This document shows, piece by piece, positions 1 through 8,611 of a DNA stretch of 33,375 nucleotides. Every line of letters begins with the position of its first letter. Within the stretch, counting starts at the first letter, position 1. The stretch lies in the NCBI GenBank assembly GCA_023091735.1, contig JALKBU010000562.1, positions 1 through 33,375 of the forward strand, given 5' to 3'. The stretch comes from Trichomonas tenax. Lineage: Eukaryota; Parabasalia; Trichomonadida; Trichomonadidae. The translations under genes and the position numbers were made by a program. The notes beneath the pieces are model-generated. The model did no database searches, was not told the origin of the DNA, and was given only the letters and a program-made list of their open reading frames with translations.

Positions 1-216
1 CGAGTTTAGATTACCACACAAGAGCGATTCTGCAGAGGCACAGAAAGATGTTTACAAATTTTGGGTGGTATCAATGGATTTGGAATTATTGAGTGCGTGG
101 AATCATTCCGAGTTTAGATTACCACACAAGAGCGATTCTGCAGAGGCACAGAAAGATGTTTACAAATTTTGGGTGGTATCAATGGATTTGGAATTATTGA
201 GTGCGTGGGATCATTT
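1..216 (+). repeat. Two tandem copies of a 108-bp unit
   Basis: The unit beginning CGAGTTTAGATTACC at base 1 starts again at base 109. The two copies are identical over about the first 100 bases and differ only near the end of the second (an A-to-G change near 201, then divergence from about 208). The period is 108, a multiple of three, so one reading frame stays open through both copies and codes for a 36-residue repeat. The array begins exactly at the window edge, so more copies may lie to the left. Near identity implies a recent duplication, homogenisation, or an assembly artefact. Confidence 0.9.
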
Positions 217-274
217 TAATGCAACCATTCAATATCTTGAGTTTGCTTATTTTTTACCAAATTATATCGCTTAG
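2..274 (+). CDS. Possible 3' end of a protein with 36-residue tandem repeats (partial)
   Basis: A frame open from the window edge ends at TAG (272-274). It translates into two copies of a 36-residue unit that starts EFRLPHKSDSAEAQKD and contains the segments VYKFWVVS and LELLSAWNH, followed by a short unrelated tail ending in FLPNYIA. No start lies inside the window, so this would be the C-terminal end of a longer repeat protein. I do not recognise the family. The frame is preserved because the repeat period is divisible by three, which is expected of a coding repeat but can also arise by chance. It is followed by about 277 bp of A/T-rich DNA with no gene. Real coding status is uncertain. Confidence 0.3.
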   Translation, partial: EFRLPHKSDSAEAQKDVYKFWVVSMDLELLSAWNHSEFRLPHKSDSAEAQKDVYKFWVVSMDLELLSAWDHFNATIQYLEFAYFLPNYIA

Positions 275-551
275 TTGCACAAGTACCTACTTTTTATTTT
301 ATAATTTATTTTATATCCACACACCTATATTTTCCCTTAAATTTCTATCGCTTTTACTTTTTTTTGATATAGATCGACTAATTTAAAAAATTGTTTCAAA
401 ATCAAAATTTGTTGAACGTCTAAATATTGGTAGGAATGAATGATCTTCTAACACTACATAATTTTTAGATAGTAAAGCAATTTTCAAATAGTTCATCTTA
501 TCTGTTTGGTTTTAACAAAGCTTTTAGCAAAATTGCATACAAACAATATTT

Positions 552-2600
552 TTAATTTGATGGCACTATTAATCTTTCCATCTTTGCTCTCATCTCTTTA
601 GCCTCCTGCTCTAACTTCTCCTCGTACTCCAGTCTTACTGATAATTCATCACGTAGGGATTTTGCAAGTGTACGCATTTTCTCGTATCTTTCTTTGAGTG
701 AACTCATTTTTTCCATTAATTTGGGGAAACTTTGTCGATAATTCTCGATATTATCAAGCTCTAATTGCTGTTGTTCACAAACACTATGCATGAACGATAT
801 TAATCGCAACACATTGTAAGAAACGATATTTTCCGATGATAATTTTTCTAATGTTTCTCTCAATGGAATCTTATTTAATTCACTGCCTTGAGAATTTGCT
901 TCGATGAATTTCGAAAGTGAACTAATAACATCATTGTTAGTTCTAAATCTTTTGAGAGATTCTATCCAGGCAAGAACCTCATTAACAATAGGTGTCGATT
1001 GAGAACGAGATGTTTCAGTAAAGATGTACTTAATCTTTGATGTGAATGACATTCTTTTGCTATATAAAGTAACATCCAACTTCTTCCACTCCTCTTCGCT
1101 AATGCATTCTTTAATAACATCCCAAACCCTATCAATAATATCATCATCTTTTAGCGGATGCTGAAAACCTTCTAACCTCTTCATGATGTTATTTTGTTTA
1201 ACAAGCATTGCAGCAAGATTGTCACGTTGCTTTCCCATATCGGAGATATCTTGTTTCAGTCCTATAATAATCATTTCGAATGTTCGACAAATTTCTTCAT
1301 GGTTGGAATCATTTCCTTTGATAACTGGTTGTGCAATTGGAACTGGAGCCTGTTTCGATGTAATATCACTGATCTTCGCTTCAAGTGCATGTTTTTCTAA
1401 TTCGATCTTGGATATATCTGATGTGAGTTGAACAATTTTGGATTCAAGTTCATCATTTCTTTGATTTGCAACAGAAACTTTTTCTTTGAGTGAAGCGCGT
1501 TGATCAAGGGCTGATCGGGCTTTATCAGCAAAATATCTGAATTCTGACTCAAGCTGTGTTTTCTCCTCTCGTGCTTTTTTAAGCTCGTTGGATAGTCTAT
1601 CAATCTCTGCCATATGTGTTTTCTCACTCTTTCGCTGTTCTTCAATTCTGGCGGATGCATCATCACTATTTTGCTTAACAAGTTTCTTTATCTGGGACTC
1701 AAAGTTTTCGCACTTTGTGACTTGAATTTGAAACCTATTGTCAGATTCTGATAACTGAGCGCGAAGACGGGCACAAGTGTTTTCAAGGGCCGATATCTGT
1801 CCTTGCAGGGTGTTGTTTACTTTCTGCAGTTTATAAATTTCTTGGTTAGAATCAATTGCTCTTTGGTTACTATTAAAATCTGTTTTCTTCAGCTGTTTTC
1901 GCAAGTCTTTGATCATACGCTTAAAATTGGATATATTTGTTTTATCTTCGCTCTGTTCATCAAGGAGAATTCTATTGCGAGTCTTCAAATTGTCGATTTT
2001 GCTTTGCATATCTTGCAATTTGTTTTCGCACTGTGAAGCCATATGTTCTAGCTCTGCTTTGTACTTTTCCTCGTGTTGATTCATGAAATTTGCAGTTTCG
2101 TCAAGAGAATTGAATTTATTTCGAAATGTATTGGAAATTTCATGGAGAAAATCGTTAATTTTTGGCTCCATGTCGCATTTTTCAAGTCTTGATTGTAAAT
2201 CATTGATGACTTCTTTGTAATTAGCATCAGATTCTTTCGATTCTTTGATTTTTTGCTCTTCAAGCTGTTTTATTTTATTTTCATAGTCGGATTTCGTTTC
2301 CTTTATCTGGTTATTGAGTGAAACAACTTGATTTTGTGACTGTTTCAGTCTTGTTTTTAGACTTTCATTTTGTATTTCTAAATCTTTTGATTTTGTGATT
2401 GCATCACGGAGCTGAATGTGAAGCTCTTCATACTCCGGATATCCTTGCGTATATTTATTTATCATTTCGTTTTTCCGCTGAAGTTCTTCATTTAATATCT
2501 GAATCTTTTCGATCTTATATGAGTCGTTGTCGCTGATGTAGACAAAATCATCGATTTCGGCCTCTGTTGCGGTCCCCGATGAATAGTCACTAAAGCTCAT
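552..2600 (-). CDS. Long coiled-coil protein, 682 aa, unknown function
   Basis: Starts with ATG (2598-2600) and ends with TAA (552-554), which sits in TAAAAAT. The first 35 or so residues are acidic and serine-rich (MSFSDYSSGTATEAEIDDF). From about residue 35 to 435 the protein is almost entirely predicted coiled coil, rich in E, K, Q, L and N with heptad-like spacing. A proline-containing hinge (KQAPVPIAQPVIKG, about residue 425) separates this from a more globular helical part (about 445-610). A final coiled coil ends in a basic-acidic helix. This plan suits a cytoskeletal, centrosomal or flagellar-base scaffold, but no diagnostic motif is visible, and SMC-type ATP-binding heads are absent. 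It lies 48 bp downstream of the next gene on the same strand. The separation is a pure A14 run plus a short A/T stretch. Confidence 0.85.
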   Translation of the reverse strand: MSFSDYSSGTATEAEIDDFVYISDNDSYKIEKIQILNEELQRKNEMINKYTQGYPEYEELHIQLRDAITKSKDLEIQNESLKTRLKQSQNQVVSLNNQIKETKSDYENKIKQLEEQKIKESKESDANYKEVINDLQSRLEKCDMEPKINDFLHEISNTFRNKFNSLDETANFMNQHEEKYKAELEHMASQCENKLQDMQSKIDNLKTRNRILLDEQSEDKTNISNFKRMIKDLRKQLKKTDFNSNQRAIDSNQEIYKLQKVNNTLQGQISALENTCARLRAQLSESDNRFQIQVTKCENFESQIKKLVKQNSDDASARIEEQRKSEKTHMAEIDRLSNELKKAREEKTQLESEFRYFADKARSALDQRASLKEKVSVANQRNDELESKIVQLTSDISKIELEKHALEAKISDITSKQAPVPIAQPVIKGNDSNHEEICRTFEMIIIGLKQDISDMGKQRDNLAAMLVKQNNIMKRLEGFQHPLKDDDIIDRVWDVIKECISEEEWKKLDVTLYSKRMSFTSKIKYIFTETSRSQSTPIVNEVLAWIESLKRFRTNNDVISSLSKFIEANSQGSELNKIPLRETLEKLSSENIVSYNVLRLISFMHSVCEQQQLELDNIENYRQSFPKLMEKMSSLKERYEKMRTLAKSLRDELSVRLEYEEKLEQEAKEMRAKMERLIVPSN

Positions 2601-2648
2601 ATGTTGGTGACCGTTTATTTATTCTCAATAAAAAAAAAAAAAACAAAT

Positions 2649-5600
2649 TTATTTTACAAAATTCAATACAATTAGACCTGAACCTGTTTGTGATGCTCTA
2701 TATGCAACAAGCGTGTTAAGATCTGTCATTTTTTCGGTGTGAACAAGCTCAGAAGCTTCACCTAAGCAGTCATACTCGATAAATAAGAGTGCGCGTGTTC
2801 GAGGATCATCAACAAGGAATATGAACTGCGGGATAAAAATATTATTTTTGGATAAGCATAGCGATGGTAGTGTCCTTCTAATGATCCTAAGAGCAAGATC
2901 TGGATTTCTTCCTTTAAGCGTTTGAATCTTTTCTAATGCCTTAATAGGCCCAACTTCGTTGATGATCTCTGTTGCAGCAGATATGATTTCTGATAAATCA
3001 ATTCCAGTAGTTCTAGTAATATCGGAATATAATGGTGTGTTGTCATGTGCTTCAAGAAGTAATATTGCAGCCATCTTTGCGCCGGATGATGGATTGTGAA
3101 CAAGATCGAAACTTTCCGTATATTTTTCTCTCTTATTCTCGTAAAGGAATTGGTAGAATTGGAGCTGGATTCCGACAAGTTGATATGTTTCCTGCAATTC
3201 TTCATAGCTAATATCAGAAACACCACGCTGTTCTTTGAGAGCCATTTCTAAGGCGATGAATGCTCTGCCTGTTGCTCTATACATTTCAATAAACGAACGC
3301 TCTGCTGTGAAGAGGTTGAGGATTGCAATTGCTTCTTTGGCATACATTTTTCTGAAATTATACACAAAAGCAAGATTCTCGTTCATCTGTCTTTCCTTAA
3401 GATAAACCAAGAGACCATCCCAGAATGAAGCGGTTAATGTATAAGTTGGATCCTGTGTGTGCATGAACTCGCAAAAAGCATTTGCATTGAGTGCTGATAT
3501 AGCAGGGAGAAAGAAGCAATGCATGAACAAATCAATGGCTTCATCCTGATTTTCAATCTTGAATAATGTTTGATATGCATCTGACATGCACTGCATCATT
3601 ACCAAGCAGGATAATGTGTTCTTTATAGCGAAGTATCGCATGACAAAGTATTTTGCATGCATAGCGAGCTCCTTCCTTTTGTTTTCATCGGCTGTACGAG
3701 ATATGGATTGAAGCCCTGGATTAGCATAAGATCTTTGAATGAAATTGGCTGTTAGCTGCTTGAGTTTGTTGTAGATGTCATATTCTATATTTTCAAACGA
3801 TCTGATTGGGATTGATAGACTTAACAGTCCTTTTGCCAAAGATGGTGGAGCAATTGTAGCTTTCATTAGAGGCATTATGAACAATGCAGAAGCATCAAGG
3901 AATGGAACTGTGTTTTGATGCCAGCCTTTATGTGTGAATCCCTCAAGGCTGGCATTCTTAGACAGAGGTTGAGCCTTGGCTTCATTATAAAGTCCAAATC
4001 GTAACTGAATGAATGCAATCCTGGAATAAACAATATCGGTGCTAATACCGAATATCTCGCATGCCGAAATAGCTAAGTCAATAAAGTCTAGGCAAGAGCA
4101 TAGTTCAACAATGTACATTCCAAATTGATCCTCTCCAAAAAGAGAGAAATTATATGGGATCGCTCGCAATGCATATGGATTAGATCTGAGTAATTTGATA
4201 AGAATACAAATAACTCTTCTATCTGTGGCTATATTAGCCGCCATTTTGAGCTGCGATATAGCCGCTTCTTCGCTTTCGATGCTATTGATAGAAATGCGCT
4301 TCACAATTGCACTCACAACGCGCGATGATGCCCTACTAAGATTGTCATTGGCACCAAAGAATGATGATAAGAACTTCAAAATTTTACATCTTTCATTCAA
4401 GTCTTCTATCGATTCTATCAGCGTTTCGAGAGAATGGTCATCGAGGAAATACATAACATTACGAGATAGAGAGAAAATGTCGGACGGTGAATGAATAAGA
4501 GCAGAAATTATTGAATTCTTATCAACAGTATTCAACTTGGATAAAATGGCAGAAGGCAGACTCTTAAATCCACTTAGAATATCTCTGCAGTTTTTAGGGC
4601 AATATCTCTCGAAAACCTTAAGGGCCTCTGAGTATTTGCCAAACTTTTGCAAAAGCGCGCGAAAATGATTCGGAAATGTTTCAGTGACTTTTGCAATGAA
4701 GATGTTATCACTGATATTGTTTTCAAATAAGTATTCGATTGGTTCTTGATTTCTACTATCTTCAAAACAAGTTTTGAGATAGAAAAGTGCAGTTTCTCTA
4801 GAACACTTTTCAACAAGTATTTTGATAGCTGGCATTGGTTCTGTTGTTTTTGTTGATTGAAGAATATATTTGATCTTCGCGGATACTGCTTTCTGGACTT
4901 CTTCACCAACTGCAGTGTATTCAACAGTCTGAAGAACATTAAAAGCAATTTCATTTAACTCAGGAAGATCAAGAATCGATAAAAGAACATCTCTGTGAGG
5001 GATTGTGAAAAGGATATCGTCAACATTTTGTGATTCTGAAATGCGATTTAATAACTCCAGTAGGCGCTTCTGCTCATTAGCTTCAACATTTGCAGATCCT
5101 TGTGCATAAACCTTAATGCACTCAGGAACATCTTCTAAGTTAAAAACGAGCGATGGATTTACATGAGTTAGAGCGAGTGTGATCATTTCTAGTCTGTGCT
5201 CGGAATAGTTTTCCTTGATAAAAGACTCATCGAGGTCAGTTAAACTTTCCAACATAACTTCAACGACAGTCTTGCCAGCCAACTTGCATATTTTTTCTGC
5301 AAATGCCTTATTTCCAGATTTCCGAGCAATGATCACAGCCCTGCAAATGTCCAGCTTATTATTGTTCGTGACATGTCTGTACTCATTAAGATATGTCGAA
5401 AACTCGTATAAACTCTTGTATGGCTGGAGATCATTAAGGAGTGGGCTGAGATCTATGCAGTTATAGAAAGAGTCAAGATCACTCTGAGCCTTCGTTAAGT
5501 CATCAATAATATTTAAATTCCTCTTCTGTGCAAATAGATCTTTATATTGTGGGAAGTTTGAAGCACATGATGGTACTTCTTTTTTTGTGGTCAATTCATG

Positions 5601-7205
5601 CTCAAGCTCTATGATATTTTCATATGCTTTTGACTCTTCTGGAAGTGGTTCGCCAGAAAGGATTGCATTAAGACCGTGCGCAAGAATAAAAAGGCGCCTA
5701 TACATTGGCAATCCTTGAGTAAGTATAGCTGCGCGATCCCACTTATGAGAGAGAATCGATTCGAAAATTTCTTGTGGATTTCTTTCGAAGAAACTCTGAA
5801 ACTGAGGATCCTTTTGCCAAAAAGGAATTTTTTGAAACATTTGGCTTGCATTAACAATATATTGATTAGTGGAATGAGATGAGAGAACTTTAATAAACAT
5901 TCGAACCACTGTTGTATTGAAAACAAATGCATCATTCTTTTTCATGAAAAGCAATGAGAAAAGATCAATGCAGACTATCTCGCGGATCTGTGGGATAAAA
6001 ATTGATCCGAGCAGCTTTCCTATCTGGTCTACAAATTTCCCGGAATAAGAAGGCGATGAAGTTAGAATAGCGAAAAAGTTTTTAAAGATAGCATAGCACT
6101 TAATGAAATCGAAATCAATTATTGCATGCCTATCACTAACTGTGAAATATCTTATCTTGCTATAATTTAATAGATCTGCATTTCCGATTGAATCTTGAAC
6201 CAAGAAAGGAATTGAAGATTTAACAAGATCATCTAATGTGAATCTTTTTGTACTTGTTGATAAGAATTGAACTAGCTCCAGCAACCTGTAATCATTCCTA
6301 AACCTTGCAACGAGCTGAGAAGCGCGAGAAGGCTGAAAAGTTTCATTGAGAAGAGGAAGAATTCCTCTGAAATCTTTGTATACTAAATCATGATGCGCAA
6401 CAATAAAATACGGAATTGTCGTCTGGAATAGCTTAAAATTCGAAATCATAAGATTATAATCGCCACTTGTTAAATATTCAATAGACATTTGATTCATTAG
6501 GTCCATGAAATGCGATTCGAGATTTATAGTAGTGTTCATACATGAAAATGCTAAATCTGGTATTTTTGGAAATTGGTTTGGATAAAAATACAAATTTGTG
6601 AGCTTTGCTTGCATTACATGTGTATAATTTGGATCTGTATAGAATATAGGCATCGAAAAAATACTTATCATTGAATTTTCGTCTATAATGATTGAATTTG
6701 CAAAATCCGACGGAATTTCTTTCAACAGCCATAGAGTTTCCTGGCCGATACATTCGTATATCGCGTTGATAGTGACGTACTCGATGAGCTTTTTGAACTT
6801 GCTGTAAAGAATTTTGTAAGCGCCGGAATACGAATCATAAAAAGCGAGAAGGAAGAACGAAATGTTGTGAATTTCTTTCTCTGAGAACTTCCTCCCTGAA
6901 ATATCTGATGTGATGTAAGGGAGGAGAGCTTTAACAACTTGATCTGTCGAGCGATTTAAGTAATACATTACAATTTCTTCGTTTTTCATTATATTTGATT
7001 GATCGAACCTCTTCAATATAGAGTCGATAACGTATCTTCGATAGAAATTGTCGTCTGTTTTATTCTCTAATTTGAAATAATTATGCAAATTCTTTATAAT
7101 AGCTTCTTTGTCCCCCAAACTGAAGAACAAATCAAAGAGCAGCGTCTCGTTGAACAGCGCGTGGTATATACTGTCCCACGTTGATCTGTCGTCGACTTGC
7201 TCCAT
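2649..7205 (-). CDS. Giant helical-solenoid protein, 1518 aa; weak resemblance to the ZFYVE26/spastizin C-terminus
   Basis: I place the start at the ATG at 7203-7205 (MEQVDDRSTW). The frame runs ten codons further upstream but only to a TTG, with A/T-only codons typical of a leader. The stop TAA at 2649-2651 lies in TAAA. The protein is helical throughout, with repeated 30-40 residue helical pairs and no obvious transmembrane segments, zinc finger or catalytic motif. The last 215 residues (about 1304-1518) contain a pattern that recalls the C-terminal helical domain of spastizin/ZFYVE26: a segment ELQETYQLVGIQLQFYQFL, then GAKMAAILLLEAH, then DDPRTRALLFIEYDCLGEAS. That assignment is from memory and weak; no FYVE finger is present. 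Alternatives are any large alpha-solenoid trafficking or nuclear scaffold. Only 63 bp separate it from the kinase gene upstream. Confidence 0.85.
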   Translation of the reverse strand: MEQVDDRSTWDSIYHALFNETLLFDLFFSLGDKEAIIKNLHNYFKLENKTDDNFYRRYVIDSILKRFDQSNIMKNEEIVMYYLNRSTDQVVKALLPYITSDISGRKFSEKEIHNISFFLLAFYDSYSGAYKILYSKFKKLIEYVTINAIYECIGQETLWLLKEIPSDFANSIIIDENSMISIFSMPIFYTDPNYTHVMQAKLTNLYFYPNQFPKIPDLAFSCMNTTINLESHFMDLMNQMSIEYLTSGDYNLMISNFKLFQTTIPYFIVAHHDLVYKDFRGILPLLNETFQPSRASQLVARFRNDYRLLELVQFLSTSTKRFTLDDLVKSSIPFLVQDSIGNADLLNYSKIRYFTVSDRHAIIDFDFIKCYAIFKNFFAILTSSPSYSGKFVDQIGKLLGSIFIPQIREIVCIDLFSLLFMKKNDAFVFNTTVVRMFIKVLSSHSTNQYIVNASQMFQKIPFWQKDPQFQSFFERNPQEIFESILSHKWDRAAILTQGLPMYRRLFILAHGLNAILSGEPLPEESKAYENIIELEHELTTKKEVPSCASNFPQYKDLFAQKRNLNIIDDLTKAQSDLDSFYNCIDLSPLLNDLQPYKSLYEFSTYLNEYRHVTNNNKLDICRAVIIARKSGNKAFAEKICKLAGKTVVEVMLESLTDLDESFIKENYSEHRLEMITLALTHVNPSLVFNLEDVPECIKVYAQGSANVEANEQKRLLELLNRISESQNVDDILFTIPHRDVLLSILDLPELNEIAFNVLQTVEYTAVGEEVQKAVSAKIKYILQSTKTTEPMPAIKILVEKCSRETALFYLKTCFEDSRNQEPIEYLFENNISDNIFIAKVTETFPNHFRALLQKFGKYSEALKVFERYCPKNCRDILSGFKSLPSAILSKLNTVDKNSIISALIHSPSDIFSLSRNVMYFLDDHSLETLIESIEDLNERCKILKFLSSFFGANDNLSRASSRVVSAIVKRISINSIESEEAAISQLKMAANIATDRRVICILIKLLRSNPYALRAIPYNFSLFGEDQFGMYIVELCSCLDFIDLAISACEIFGISTDIVYSRIAFIQLRFGLYNEAKAQPLSKNASLEGFTHKGWHQNTVPFLDASALFIMPLMKATIAPPSLAKGLLSLSIPIRSFENIEYDIYNKLKQLTANFIQRSYANPGLQSISRTADENKRKELAMHAKYFVMRYFAIKNTLSCLVMMQCMSDAYQTLFKIENQDEAIDLFMHCFFLPAISALNANAFCEFMHTQDPTYTLTASFWDGLLVYLKERQMNENLAFVYNFRKMYAKEAIAILNLFTAERSFIEMYRATGRAFIALEMALKEQRGVSDISYEELQETYQLVGIQLQFYQFLYENKREKYTESFDLVHNPSSGAKMAAILLLEAHDNTPLYSDITRTTGIDLSEIISAATEIINEVGPIKALEKIQTLKGRNPDLALRIIRRTLPSLCLSKNNIFIPQFIFLVDDPRTRALLFIEYDCLGEASELVHTEKMTDLNTLVAYRASQTGSGLIVLNFVK

Positions 7206-7268
7206 AAAAATAAAATAAAAATAAAAAAAAATCAAATAATTTATAATAACAAAACAAACATCCGCATG

Positions 7269-8234
7269 TTATTGTTGATTCTCTGTTTTTGCTGGTACAA
7301 CTTTCTTTTTTCCGAAAAAGTATTTTGCTTTTGATGCTTGTTCTATTGTAAGGCGCTTCTCTGGGTCGACTTGTAGAAGCCCGTACACAAGATTCTTCAG
7401 TTTGTCAGTCCAGATTGGCATCATTCGCTCAGTTATCCGACTTTCGATTGTCTTTATTGGATCCTTATGGAGCTTCTGGAGGACATCGTTTTCGATCGGA
7501 ATCGAATACCTCTCCGAGATCGCAAGAATTCCTTCAGATCCGAAGTAGCGAGATATTCCGATGAGAACATCGAGAGTTGATCCCTTTTTCCATGGGAGCT
7601 TTCCCTCGGTAAGAATGTCGACGATCATCGCGCCAACTGCCCAGCAATCGCATGCAGTCTTGTATCCTTTGTAATTCATTAGCATCTCTGGTGACCGGCA
7701 ATTACGGGATCCAGCACATGATGACATTGAATCTGTAATTACGGATGCGCATCCCCAATCGATAAGTGAAATGCGATCCCATGATGGAGATACAAGAACA
7801 TTCGCGAATTTAACATCTCTGTGGACGATGTTTAGAGCATGTGCTCCTTTCAGAGCGTTCAAAACATGCTTGACGAAAAATCGAAGTCGAGGGATCGTCA
7901 AATGCTTGTAAAAATAGTCAGCGCTGCATGACTCAACGTACTCGAAAACTAAAACCATGTTATCCGTCTGAAATGCTGCATAAAGCTGAATAATGTCGGG
8001 TGTTCCCTTGAGAGTCTTCAGAAACTCGATCTCCTTCAGCGTCAGCTTCGCATTGCCTCTCTCTACGAGTTTGATTGCAGCCGGTTTACCTCTGAATGTT
8101 CCATTGTAAACATGAGAAAAGAAGCCGGAGCCTACGATTTTACCGAATTCGACGCCTGGCAGTTCCGGAAGCTCATCAGGGATCCTCCTCTCTCCGTACA
8201 ACCTTATTTTCTTTTTCGTGAATTCTTCTGTCAT
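7269..8234 (-). CDS. Protein kinase, CK2 alpha-like, 321 aa
   Basis: Starts at ATG 8232-8234 (MTEEFTKKKI); the codon just before it is a TTG. One kinase domain fills the protein. Visible elements: a glycine loop IVGSGFFSHVY (33-43), the ATP lysine in AAIKLV (K55), the helix C glutamate in LKEIEFL, HRDVKFANVL (138-147), DWG instead of DFG (159-161), SPE (181-183) and DCWAVG (197-202). DWG together with LKGTPDIIQL, LVFEYVE and the pattern ISRYFGSEG...ERYSI matches casein kinase 2 catalytic subunits. The basic cluster that marks true CK2 alpha after the VAIK lysine is reduced, and the usual HRDVKPHN reads HRDVKFAN. I therefore call it CK2-like and not a canonical CK2. It should be active Ser/Thr kinase. 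It is transcribed divergently from the Cdc27 gene. Confidence 0.88.
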   Translation of the reverse strand: MTEEFTKKKIRLYGERRIPDELPELPGVEFGKIVGSGFFSHVYNGTFRGKPAAIKLVERGNAKLTLKEIEFLKTLKGTPDIIQLYAAFQTDNMVLVFEYVESCSADYFYKHLTIPRLRFFVKHVLNALKGAHALNIVHRDVKFANVLVSPSWDRISLIDWGCASVITDSMSSCAGSRNCRSPEMLMNYKGYKTACDCWAVGAMIVDILTEGKLPWKKGSTLDVLIGISRYFGSEGILAISERYSIPIENDVLQKLHKDPIKTIESRITERMMPIWTDKLKNLVYGLLQVDPEKRLTIEQASKAKYFFGKKKVVPAKTENQQ

Positions 8235-8611
8235 CAAAAGAACAATGAAAAAAAAAATTAACGTTTAGAAAACGCCGCATTGATGAGCCTATTGCTGCCA
8301 AAGGAAAAAATCAATTGGAAAATTTAGTTGTCAATTTTCTTTCAAAACTTTATTTCTCTTGTTTTTCTTTACGAAAAAGCCATTATTGATCAAAATGCTT
8401 CTGGAGATATAATTCGGATGCAGAACTAAACTGAAATACTTGACCAAAACATTCCAAAAATGAGTTATTTGAAGATAAAATAAATATCAAAGAAATATTG
8501 TTCATTGCGTATGCAAATGAGAATGCAATATATATATTTCTCAATTAATTTTGTCCAAAACGAGCCCAAAGCGAAGAATTGGAAAACATGCACGTTTAAA
8601 ATTCCGAAAAA
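8235..8611. promoter_or_regulatory. 377-bp divergent spacer between the kinase and Cdc27 genes
   Basis: No convincing gene is present. It must hold both promoters. On the minus strand, 14 bases before the kinase ATG, the sequence reads TTTTCATTGTTC. The TCATTG within it resembles the trichomonad initiator (TCA plus pyrimidine), and it follows a ten-T run. On the plus side I see no clear initiator; an ATG at 8588 opens a 3-codon frame (ATG CAC GTT TAA) just before the Cdc27 start and would be an upstream ORF only if the transcript reaches it. A near-octamer ATGCAAAT lies at about 8513-8520. Confidence 0.5.

Noticed and set aside
7206..7235. Ten-codon extension of the 1518-residue protein
   Set aside because: It opens with TTG and consists of A/T-run codons (Phe/Tyr/Ile); typical leader sequence.
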